The notes under the pieces: model-generated
What the model saw: only the letters and a program-made list of their open reading frames with translations
What the model was told of the DNA's origin: nothing
Database searches by the model: none
Source: Metaphire vulgaris
Taxonomy: Eukaryota > Annelida > Clitellata > Crassiclitellata > Megascolecidae
Reading direction: 5' to 3'
NCBI GenBank assembly: GCA_018105865.1
Contig: CM030837.1
Span: 5,842,225 to 5,906,224 of the forward strand
DNA: 64,000 nt
Shown: piece after piece, positions 44,032-56,714 of the stretch
How positions within the stretch are numbered: position 1 is the stretch's first letter
Layout of the letters: every line of letters begins with the position of its first letter
Made by a program: the position numbers and the translations under genes

Positions 44032-44357
44032 GCGATCTTGTATTGTATTGTATTGAAAGTATATTGTTTTAATGGAGCCGTAGAATTTCTGGCTGATGAT
44101 GCTATTGGCAATGCACACACAGACTGCCATGGGAACAGATAGAATAACCTAAAATTCCTCTCACGTTCAGTATTGTGACAAGTATCGTAGGCAGAGAAAT
44201 GTATGAGAAACTAGCATGTGAACTGATGATATTGTAATAATGATACATACTAGTAAGGAACTGGTGTAGTTCACGTCTCTTATTTTTCCATAAAAGCGAT
44301 AAAACTCTGTATTTGTGGGAGGTTTTATTCTTCGATTGCTCTGATTGGTTTTATCAG

Positions 44358-44472
44358 TGAGAAGCGGAATCTCTTGCCTGGGATGGCTCCTGCTGCTGCG
44401 TCTGTTTCGCATCACCTTGGTCATTACCCGGCCAAGTCCGTACCAGTGCTTTTATTTGAAAGCAGAGTTTGA
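44358..44472 (+). CDS. Possible alternative last exon of EFA6
   Basis: The exon after 43176 can end at donor 43349 (GATGG then GTATGTG, phase 2). At 44358 an acceptor (TTGGTTTTATCAG) opens a 38-codon frame in the matching phase, reading EKRNLLPGMAPAAASVSHHL and ending at TGA 44470-44472. The alternative is to read through to TAA 43362-43364 with a poly(A) signal at 44026. Both ends may be used. Confidence 0.35.
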
Positions 44473-46036
44473 AGAGCGTTGCGTGTCTAAGGCCAAGTTC
44501 AACACAGGGCAAGAACAAATGATTATCTTTGACGATGGTTTTTCTAACTTAATAATCAAATTTTCATTTTAATCCGTGTGAAAAAATTCAATTCGTGATT
44601 TAATGGAAATTTTAATTGTGAAACGTGTGTGACTAATGTAATTCATTTAATCCTACAGAGCTACTTGCCGTTTTTTTTCTACTAAGTTAGGAGTTTCAAC
44701 AATAACTCTGGTAACACGTCAGAATTCTGTATGTCATGTAATTATCTTTGCTGCATAATATTTTATATTGTGAAGTACTGAAGTTGCTATGCTTACTCGC
44801 CATCCTGATGATAACTTTGTTGATCAAATTTTAATTATTTGCAATTTTAAGGTTGTACAGCTTTGTTGAGTACTTTTGAAGAGTTTGGTTTAGGAACAGC
44901 TGTTTGAATTAGTTGTGCCAATTTGAAGTCGAGTGTGTTATGGCACATTTTTGTTTTGAGTTAGTTGCTTTGCTCCAAATTGCAACTTGAGTTTAACTAA
45001 TGCCAGTGACAGCTTATTGCATGGAAATTTTGGGGGGAGGAGTATGATATCCAAAAAATTTGTGCTAGAGAACAGATGGTGCTATTAGTTGAATAATATT
45101 TTTAAAATGTCATAATGTCTTGCAGAGGCAGCATTATTCCAGGACCAGGTCTCTGCTGTTGCTTATTGCATGCTAAAAGAAGTTTTGGAATATGATGTAG
45201 TACCTAGTTGATTTTTAGCTATTGTATGGCTTTATTTGTGATCAATGCGAATTTAGGGTAACACAAAATAGCTGAACAAATTAGAAAACACAAAATAGCT
45301 GAACAAATTACAAATGTACGGTACTATTGCAGAATGATTGTCCATTCAGTCTTCATTTAATTATATGATCTCTTCTTGCCTTTTTAAACTGTTACGATTT
45401 TTTTCATTTTAGAAAACATTTTAAACGTGTAAGTTCAGTTATAAACTGTTTACTGCATGTATTCTTTATTTAAGAACAAAAAATGTATACTGACTTCCAT
45501 CAAATTTTAATGAGCGATATTAAAGAATATTGTAGCTGATTTATTTGCGCTTTTAAAACATTTCAAGGTTTTATAAGTTTATACAACTGTAGTGTATTTA
45601 TTAAAAGCTCAGCCATATTCGTCTTGTTTGTATTTTGAATTGAAAATGCAAACTTGCTTGTTAATGTTTGTCTGGATGGATCATGTGGCCAATTAATTTT
45701 TTTAAAGACAGATTTAACGCAGAAATCACAACACCAAGTGATTATTATGTCAAGAGAAATGCACACCTTAATCTCAAAAGCCACCATATACAGTTCAAGT
45801 GCATGGTACTGATGACAAATGTTTCACAGTTTACAGAAGCAAAATAGCACTCAATTGGTGCAATATAGTGAAAAAATTACACAATAAACACAAAGATGAG
45901 AGGTGAACCTGTTGATGCCTTACATACAGCACAGTTCTTGATTAATAGCTATGTTTAATTTTAGGCTTTATAAAGTTTCAGGTCATGAAATAATAATTAC
46001 AGTATGATTAATTATTCATTCAGGTTAAAATAAATG

Positions 46037-46074
46037 TTTATTTAAAATATAAAGAAGAATTTATTAACTTTATT
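46037..46074 (-). terminator. Candidate poly(A) signals for GCAT
   Basis: On the minus strand AATAAA occurs at 46074-46069, 46065-46060 and 46042-46037, about 170-200 bp after the GCAT stop. Confidence 0.4.
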
Positions 46075-46243
46075 AATAAAATGTTAGTAATTTAAGCCAT
46101 ATTAATTTCAGCTTTTAAATTCAGGTTATGAAATAAGTAAAATTAAATTTATCATCATCAATGTCAGTAAATGTGCAACTGAGAAGACTTGTATTTCAGA
46201 CGTAGGCCTAAATCTGAAACTGATGGCAGCTGTTGGTGGTGAC

Positions 46244-49200
46244 TTAGCTAATTACTTTTATACGACGCCCAATTGTAATGAAGGCGTCGACAGCGCGGTT
46301 GACGTCCTGAGGTGTATGCCCAGCCGACAACTGGACGCGAATACGTGCCTTTCCTGAACAGCACAAAATTTTTTTCAAGTCAACCACAGAATAAACGCTG
46401 TAGTTTAACAGCTGATTTTTATTTTGGCCCATTAAAATGTTGCAAAATGAGTGAAAAATATGAAATGGTTTTATGAATTTAGATTGGATAATTAATGATG
46501 CTTAATAGTACAGTCAAACCTCGCTATCCCATCACGACGTTTACTGGCACAATTTGCGGCAACGTTGTTAGTTCAAAGGGGGAAACAAAGACGAGACCTG
46601 ACACTGATGCCTCGGAGTCTAGAGCTGTGTCAATGCATATATTTTAACCGACCAAATAATTAATAATTCTGAAAGCACATCTAGCGGACCCTTTGTGTTT
46701 AAAAATGCAACATTAATACAACTATTAAAAGCATATAACTGGCATGGTTGGATCAAAGACAAGCGTTGCCGAGATGTCACTGGCTGCCGTTGGACATTGC
46801 AGCCATAGTTATCAATGTTTTATACAGGCCTGATAGGGGAGGATAGAAGAGAAGAAAAGCCTATTTAAAACTTTGTACAAGAACAAAAGAAGTGGATAGG
46901 TCATGTTCTGAGAGAAGAATCAAACCTACTAAGAGAAGTACTAGAAGGAAAGATAAATGGGAAAGCACAGAAAGGGCGACCAAGGACATCGATGCTGGAG
47001 TGGATGTTCGACACTACGGAAAAAACAAGTATTCAACCCTGAAGATCAAGATAGAGAGGAGTGGCGATGGTGGAGTATGGAACCTGTCCTTGGACAGAGC
47101 ACCTGAAGAAGAAGATAGGGGAAATTCCCCCAAACACAATATCCCCTAAAAAATTTCAGCACTGACACAACTTCGAAGTTTTAAATTATAAAATTTTAAG
47201 CAATTCCCCTCACCGTCTGAATAAAACACTGATACAGTGTAGTTATAAACAAATATGAACATCTTTGTGTCCAGATTTGACTGCTTGACAAGAGGAACAA
47301 GAGGACAATTCAGTTTGGCAGCTTAATGGGGGCGAGATAACAAAGTTTCACTGTACATTCAATATTGACAGTCATCCTACCTTTTGGTACAACAGGATAG
47401 CTGAACCCAATGACAAATATTCCTTCCTCTGTACACAAAATTAAAATTGAATAGGTAATATGTTATGTAATATGTACTTACATAGGCTATTATTTGAATA
47501 CCCACAAACATAGGCATAGCTAGGAAGGGGTATGGGTGGGGGCCAGGCCTCTATTCCAGTTGGGACCAGTCTTGGGATTTGTGCAAAATCAATACATTTT
47601 TCAGAGGGGGATGGAGAGGTAGGGTGATTATCGACAGAATCGATATAAACCTACTTAGTTGTATTACAGAATTTGGCCACCCAATAATAAATCACAATTG
47701 GTCTTTAAAATATGCATCAGAGCTCATGCTAAATCTAGTATTATATTCAACTCTTATATTACTCAAAAAATTCTGCGGGTGGGACTCCATCCCAGACCCT
47801 GCTGGCGGAGATTCCGGCGCTCCATAGCATAAGCTCCATAGTTGGAGCTGGAAATGTCAGCCTGTAGAAGGCTTTGCACCCAACTCATTCCGGAACCCTG
47901 GCTATGCCAGTGCCCATGAAGCTGTCTATTTGTATGATATTATTATGATGCATCAGGATGCCAACAGCAAACCAAGGTCATGTTTTGTTGTGATTCAAAC
48001 TCTGCTTCAAAATAACGAAATAAGATCAAAATCTGCTTAAACCTGGAAAAAATCAAGGGTGACCAAAGTTTCACCCTGGAATAGCATCCAGCACCCTCTC
48101 CTCCGTCAGCAAAGATGCCTCGATGGTGTCCAATTCAGATAACCAGGCCAAACCTGGCCATACCAGTGAATACATATAAGCAGTGTTTATTCAAGGCCTT
48201 CTTTTGGGGGAATTCCCCCCAAAGTTTAAAAATCCCCCCTCAAAAAAATTATATGTTGCATGGGGATGGAAATTTCCCCCCAAAAAGTGTGATGATGGGG
48301 GGCTTTTATTTTTTTGGAGAGGGGAAAAATGTAAGGATGAGAATTATTTTGCTTGCCAGGGCATTTGAGAAGGGTACAAAATATTAGGGAGGTTGGGAGG
48401 ATGACCTTTTTTTACTTGTCACCATATTTTAAAAGGAAGATGGCCTTTTTTTGCTTGTCAAGGTTTTTGGAGACTTAGACCTTGTCTCTCTCCCCCCAAA
48501 CATTTGAAAATTCCCCCCCAATGTCAAGGTGGCTAGAATAAACACTGCATATAAGCACAATGTCCATGGCAAGGAGTTAATTTAGATACATGTTAAAACT
48601 AGTATCGTATGTCAAAGAAAGACTTACGAAGCATGCCATCAGCAAATGCAGAAGCCAGCTTAGCATCACCAAGAAGTACTGGACATATCGGATGGTCTTT
48701 ATCCCCCTATCAAAATCAAAATGACAGAATATCAAGAAGACTCATTAAACTTTCATGTTCAGTAGTAATGCTATGCTATTTATCATGTAGAGAACATTGG
48801 GCAATGTTGATAACAAGGAATATGCATGAAAACCAAAGAAAATGACGAGCAAAATTGAAACAAAGCAAAACCTAGCATTAATACAGCGGCAACATCATTA
48901 CATCATTATCTGAACAAAAACTAAGCATAATTATCACACTCATTTCCAACTGCTCATTAAGAGAATATGCCACAGAAAGGTCTACCAGAACGTTGAAACC
49001 AGCTTCGATCATCCGAGTTCGAAAGAGTTTCGTGTTTACTGCAAGACGCTCAACCAACTCTGCAGTTTCAGTTATGAGATCAAATGCCTGCAATAGACAA
49101 TAATTCTATTGTTTTGACCTACACACCTAACAATTACAAATATTGGATGAATGTCATGAGAGCAAATGACTGCAGTAGATAACAATCCATTTTAATAATA

Positions 49201-52200
49201 ACTATCAAGAATTTAACAATTAAAAACTGAAAGCAGGCAATCAATGAGACAGGGCCCATTTTTATTAACAGGGTACAATCCTGAAATGGTGGAAATTGTT
49301 TTTAAATATCTATCCAAGAATCTGACCTGACACTTGAAGGCAAGAACGAAAAGCTATTTAAATAGCAATTTTTCAGATTCTAAGCAAGTTTAGCGTGCAA
49401 CCTGTCTTTACCTTCTTGCTCAAAATTTCATAATTTTCTTAAACAATGTTATTTAGTGAATATGATCAAGAATTTTGACCACTAACTAATCAGATTCAAA
49501 TGTCATGGTCTAAATAGTGTTACAGACTTAATCTCAATTGGTGTCTGAAACGTGAGATTCTTAAAACAAATTGGCCATTGTAGGTACATCTGAACCATGG
49601 AACGAATGCCACAATATGCTGGGGCAACAAAATATGCTGGGGCAACAAAATGTGCTGGGGCAACAAAATGTGCTGGGGCAGTGACATTTCAGATAATCTC
49701 TGCCCTTAAAACATTTAATTATGCAGAATAACGGTTGAACTGTTGTTCAGCAAAATCAAAAATACTGAAATAATAAATTTGGTTCATTATTTTATTTGCC
49801 TGTAAAAGACCTAGACTCAATCAACAATGTCAAATTAAAAAGATAACAAAAAGTAAGTAAGCAGCTTGCCTTTGATGAAGCAGCAACTACCGGAGGAGGA
49901 AGCGAGTTTGAAAACAAGTAAGGTCGTGACTTATTTCTCAGCAGATCAATTATCTGCTTTGGTCCTGTTGTATAACCGCCTGCATAACCATCAGTATTTG
50001 ATTACAACTCTAAACTTCTAACACATTCACATACCATGCTGATGCAAGCAAAGGAAAGTGATTGAACAATTACATTGGCATGTTGATTTCCCTTATGGCA
50101 AGGATACTCAACTTGTTTGAGTGTCGGTCCAAATCGAAAGGTTCAGGTTACCGGTAATTGACTGATATCAACAATTTTGCAACCAGTCCACAAATTTTTT
50201 GCTAATCATAAACTCATCGTAATTTTACATTACACTGTAATTCAAATAAGAACAACAATAAAAAGTGGATTAGTTTTACCGCTTCAACTATGAAGTTTTA
50301 AGTAAGATGAATATTTTCCATAGAATTTGCAGTACTGGGGTAATAAAAACCATTTCAGTACAATGTATGAAATATGTGAGTAAAAATTCAATAAACATGA
50401 AATTATTTTGGACCTCGGCGCGTTTCGTTCAGGAAGCCTGCGTGGTCCAGCCCTGACCGCGGTATGCGGTTTTGAGTAGTCCTGCCCCATGCCCACCACT
50501 ACTACCCCGTGCCCACAACTAATATGATTGTTTCATGCAGCCATCTAATAGTAAATCCCTTTATTTGATTTGATAGTATCAAAACCTTATCAGAGAATAT
50601 AATTTAAAAAATGTAAAATCAAACTACCAGACGCTCCTCCCATGGCTTTTCCAAGAGTTGAACTGATGACATCAGGGCGTCCTCTTGTTTCAGTATACTC
50701 TTCTGTTCCCCTAGCAATAAAAAAATGACAAAATCTATACAATCTCTACCAGACAGAAAAAGATATAACAAAGCAACCAACGTCAGTCTATATAAATGTC
50801 ATCTGACTCTTTGAAACTAACGAACAATAAGCCCAAGCTGACATACTCCTCTCTTCACTGATTTAAAGTAATTTAAATGATTTAGTAAAGATCAATATTT
50901 TCTTAGTATCAGTGACTATTCTAGACACTGGGGGCAGTTTAAATTTTTTTGGGGTGGGAACAGACATTGGGAAGGTCATACTACTTGCCAAAATGTCAAA
51001 AAAATTTGGAGGGAAATTTCAAACTGGGGGAATTTCCCCAGAGAATGCCTATAATAAACACTGCATAGTATCATCATTCCAAGTTGTTTTTGCTGACATG
51101 CAAATATTCTACTCATTAACATAATTATGCATTAAAAATGCAGATCCTTGTATAAGCAGATTTTAAATTTGTTTACACAATTTCAAATATTTAAAATATG
51201 AAAACTGTTAAAGCATATGACAATGTTAACTTTCAACTTATTGTTGTTTCAATTTATCTGCTTAAGCAGCAACATTAGATTAGATTGAAGACCTTCCTGT
51301 TTTTCCAAAGAACCCAGTGGAATGACAGTCATCAACAAATACCAGTGCATTGTAGCGATCGGCCAAATCACAAATATCTCTGCAAGAATTTATTCAGGAA
51401 TTAAGTGATAAGATAAAAATGCAACCAAAATATCATCCAAACTCAGAGAGGCCATACATTCACTCAGGTAATAAATAATTCAATACTTCGTGAAAAACAT
51501 TGGAAAAACCATGCTGTCAAGATAATGACATAAAATAACAGAGTACTAGTATTTCAATTTCTGCTGGTAATTAGAAAATCACATTGATAATTAATATATG
51601 CAACAAATTCTATCAATCAGTATGGTGGTTCTCACACTGGACAGATTCTACTGAACCACTAATGAACCCAGTTATTAGTATTTTCATTATTTACATTGTG
51701 GTATTTGTGGGGGTGGGAGGGGGAGGGAATCCTGGTAATTACTTCATGATATCATTCTCTGCTGACTATCATTTCTATGCTGACGATACACAGTTATTCA
51801 TTGCCTTCGACGATAAAACCTCCTCCATGTCACTAGAAAATCTGTCCCTTTGCCTGCAAAACGTTCAGTCTTGGATGTTTAATAATAAGCTTGCACTTAA
51901 CCCTTCAAAAACTGAGTTTTTACTTCTTGGTACATCATTTAATCTAAGTAAATTTGAAGACATAAATTCATTTATGTTTGACAACATTTCAGTTAATCTA
52001 AGTCAGTCTGTCCGCAACCTAGGGGTGATATTTTGTCGTTTAACGATCATATAAATAAGCAAAGCAGAGCTAAAAAAAGAAGTAAATTTTCCCTAGGCTC
52101 AAAACGGTGCTGATCCCCGTTTTGGCCATCAGCCCATGGTGGCTAACATACATCGGCGGACGGTATGCCATTCATTTGATTAATCGCCCTCTAGCGATTA

Positions 52201-55200
52201 AGGCTGAGTCGACCTTAGGGGGAATCGGCGTGCCTGCCCAGTGAATTACCACTCATCTAAGCAACTGCTCATATGCAAATCAGAGATATTCGGCGAATTC
52301 GTGATTTTGTGCCCAAATCCGCTCTGATTCCTCTTGCAAACTTGTCAGCAGCAGACTTGATTATTGCAATTCTCTTTACAATGGTATGACCAGATCTAAC
52401 ATGCAAAAGCTTCAAAGGATTCAGAATTCTATTGCCCGAGCCATTACAAAACTCGTAAGCATGAATCATATTAAACCTGTTCTTCAAAAGTTACACTGGT
52501 TGCCGGTAGAACAGAGAATTCTATTCAAAACTGGTCTCCTGGTTTTTAAAACACTGCAGTCTGGCCAACCTCAATATTTAAAATCTATGTTGAATCACCC
52601 AAACCATCGTCATTCAACAAGGTATGCTGATTCATTGTTGAATGTACCTAGAACCAACACTGAAATTGGTAAGAGAGCTTTTTCTATTTCTGGGCCTAAA
52701 ATCTGGAACTCTCTCCCTCCGGCTGTCAGATCTTCCAATTCATTGAGCATCTTCCGATCCAGACTTAAGACGCATCTCTTTCAATTGGCGTTTCCTCCAT
52801 AATCTCCCTCGGACTGATCTCTGGAATGACCTGGATCTTTTGCGGATTGATTTTGAAGTAACGATTGATAGGTATTAGAACCAGAAGTGCATAATTATTA
52901 TTATTTATTATTATTATATCATTGGCTCATTCAACTAACTTATTTAGCAAAATGAAGCAATTAAACCTTCTTTCTCACCACTGGTATGACTCTCAAATAT
53001 CCAGGGCTTTTTGTTGTTCCAGAAAATATGAACATCGTTCCGGAAAATCTGAAGACTGGTATTTTTTTGCAACATTAAATTCATAAATAGAAAATTTAGA
53101 ACCGATATAGTTCTAAATTTTCTATGTATGAATTTAATATTGTATTGAAAATAATCATTATAGTAACTGTTTGGCCGCTACATCATGTTGACAATTGACT
53201 TCTGACTATTGCGTTCAGGAAAATATTTTTTTTACAAAAAAGCCCTGCAAATATCATTCAGATTAATTTTAGAGGTCAGAATAAAGAAAACAACAGCATG
53301 AATAGACTTACTTAAGAGGAGCGACATTTCCATCCATACTGAATACTCCGTCGGTTGCAATGAGACGAAATCTTGACTTCTGCGTTTCCTTCAAAATCTT
53401 CTCTAGCGCTTAACAGGAAACCAGAATGCAGTATTTAATCAGAATTGAATGACCTATTGGCAACAAATTGGATTTATAGTTGACAAAAAAAGAATATCAC
53501 AGTTGCAGTCAGATCATTAATAACAGTCAAATCTGCCTATTATCACATGACTCAGTGTTAAACTCTAAAGGAGATTTTCGGTGTTTGATCTGGTTGAAGC
53601 TCAAAGACTTAACAGCAGTGACATTAGCAAAAACCTTCCTGGTTAAAGGCAAGCCAATACTGGTGATAAAGAGATTTTGAATTTGGCAGTACAATCTCCC
53701 ACTGATGGTCACAAATTTGTAGTTCAGCCCAAACTCTTAAATGTTTGATATGGCACAAATAATTAACATAAAAAAGCATCGTGCAAGTCAAGAAGTTAAG
53801 AATTTCATTATAGTTACAAGATGCAAATTAGAAATAAACTATTTGAAACACCGACATCATTCTTACTTCAACTAAATTCTCCATCTAAAAGACTTGAAGT
53901 TAATACTCTTGCCTTCCATGTTTCTGTGGTTGTATCTAAGTCGTTCCGCCTTACAAAGTCGGATGCCATCGATGATTGAGGCATGATTCAGCTCATCAGA
54001 AATGATGGCATCTTCAGGACTGAGAAGAGCTTCAAAAAATCCAGCATTTGAATCAAAGCAGCTTGTGTAGAGAATAGCGTCCTCACGGTTGTGGAATTTC
54101 GCAATCTTCTTTTCCAACTCCTTGTGGATATCCTTGTTAGAAACATAAAATTTGGATCTTTCATCCAGTAGATACAAGATACAAGACAATTATTTTTGTC
54201 TGTAAATTTTTAATGATAAATTTTATTTGCATATTCAAAAATAAATTTGCATATTTTTAAAAGTAAATTTGAATATCTTTGAAGCAATACGAAAGTCTCA
54301 CAAACAGAAACAGAATATGCATAGTTCCATAATGCTTTTAAAATTAGTTCTAAAATTAGCTACTTAATCCCAAGCACTTAACCAAACACTCAACACACAA
54401 CAATAGCCAGATTGATATGGTCAGTACAGGCAAAGAAATAAATTCAAATCATTTGACATAACTGAAGAATTTATAATCTTAAGTTTTCTTTGTAAATCAA
54501 TGAAGTATAATCAATTATACTTTTAATAGATGCTTGAGTTAGCAAAACATCTTAATTAGCTCCTATAATGACAGAGTTTTCAATTATAAATTGTTTAATT
54601 GACAATGCACATCACCATGGGCACCTGCACATTGGGGCAAGAGGGGGCACATGCCCCCCTGGAAAATGCAAATACCAATATTTCACATTAAAATTTGAAA
54701 ACCTTGCTAAAATATTAACCGTGACCATTGTGTCAACATGTGTTTTGCCCTTCCTGGAAAAATTTCTGCGGACGTCCATGCACATCACATATCATTTCTC
54801 TTAAAATAACAGGTATTGCTGTGTTGTCAGCCATTCTGATGCATAACTTCACCTGAAACTGAAAATATAATGGATAAAATGACTCACCTGAGTGCCACAG
54901 ATAAAGCGCACTGAACTGAGACCGGCGCCGTGCGTATCAATGGCCTTCTTTGCAGCGGCAACAACCTCGGGATGACTCTGAAATATTGAAAATAAACAAC
55001 AAAAAGTGATCAAAAAACTATTTTAACCATTTTATTAGAAAAATCTAACAAAGGAGATTTCCAGATTTTAGCCTGCAAGAGAAAATGCCATTTTACCAAT
55101 AATTAATCAGTGCTGATTCTACACGAGGTACATTAAACAATGAATCAGCAGTGTGAATTTTGGGATTGTTTAGTTAGTCTGCAATGTTTTATAAACCAGG

Positions 55201-55462
55201 ACACCAGTCTTAAATACAATTCTCTGTCCTACAGACAACCAGTTTAGAGTTTCAAGAACTAGTTGAGTATGATTGTGTTTTTGGGCGCAGCTTCAGCCTA
55301 ATGAAATTTTCAGTATGCAGATTGCCTAAAAGCAATAAAAGACTGTGCCACGAGGTATGTGAATTGATTCGAATACGGTAAGCACAGCACATTCTATGAG
55401 TCTAGATGTAAAATTTAAATTTAAGAGTGTAAAGTCAAAGCTGCTAGTTTTTAATCAAAGCA

Positions 55463-55499
<37 letters not shown>

Positions 55500-55503
55500 A
55501 TGC

Positions 55504-55547
<44 letters not shown>

Positions 55548-56673
55548 AGGGTGGGTGGTTCAAGGCTAATATATCAGAGTCAAATATTAAGGTCAATGAT
55601 AAGTTATTAGCTTGCCAATACTTCAGAGGCACGGGGTGGGACCACTTTAATAAAATCTACTTAGGGTGGTCATCCTCACCAACCCATGGTTCTGACACCA
55701 TTGTCATCGAGCAGAAAATTATGCGTGATTCCAAAAATAAAACCGATCTAAGAAGAAAAAATCAAGTAGCTCTAGTGTTATTACAATGAAGAAAGCTTTG
55801 ATTTGAATAAGAAACATTGACTCACTGAAAGGCCGAGATAGTTATTAGCACAGAAATTCAGGACTTTATCTTTCTGCGATGAAACGTTAATGAAAGCTGA
55901 CTGAGGCGATGTGATGATTCTTTCAGACTTCCACGTCCCGGCTTCTCTTATGGAATCAAGCTCTCCGTTCAGATAGTTGCACAGCGCTGCTTGCGAGGAA
56001 GTGCACACAACTGGAACATCACGAACAAGTGACCTTCTGCCTAAGGCAAGCACTTGTAAGATTTCTGAAAAACAACATAATTGCAGAAATCATTATTAAT
56101 GTTTTGATCTGTGAATAGAGTGCTTTAGCTCACAAGTGATCAAGCTATCATCTTCTGCTTTGTGCCTGTCAATTATTCTCATGCAGTCATAAAAAACTTG
56201 ATTCATGCTATAATGGTCAAATATATTTCAATTTATGTAATCGTGAATTGTTCAAATGGCAATTTATTCCAGCTTTTGTCATGATTTTGATTACAAGTCA
56301 TTTTACTATCTGATCAGTTATGTTTCAGTCAATAAGTCAATCATCATTGGCTGTCACTCTACAACCTCTGGAGAAAAAATTAAAACACTTACCCGGTAAT
56401 TTCAGGAAATCCTATGGAGAAAAGACTGAAACCTTACTATATTTTGTACCATCCTCAAACCCTGTCATCCTCCATACAATATCTTCCCACGGCCGTCTAC
56501 CTGGCCTGGCCTGACAAGCTGACAACTCAACTCCATTCAACTCTCACCATCACTAGATACGTTTAAGAAGCACTTAAAAACCTGGCTATTTCAAACTAGT
56601 TATGTGATTCTGTTTTGACACTGTAATGTGTTCATGTAGTCCTTCCGGATTAGTCACCACATTAATCTTAACT

Positions 56674-56714
<41 letters not shown>

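Noticed and set aside
44345..44572. 75-codon plus-strand ORF at 44.3 kb
   Set aside because: The likely coding frame here is a different one (44358-44472), because it fits the EFA6 splice phase.
46892..47149. 85-codon basic ORF in the GCAT intron
   Set aside because: The other frame of this stretch reads as a LINE C-terminus ([11 protein letters not shown]), so this one is a shadow.
49612..49680. CRISPR-like short repeat array
   Set aside because: It is a plain 18-bp tandem repeat with no spacers, in a eukaryotic intron.
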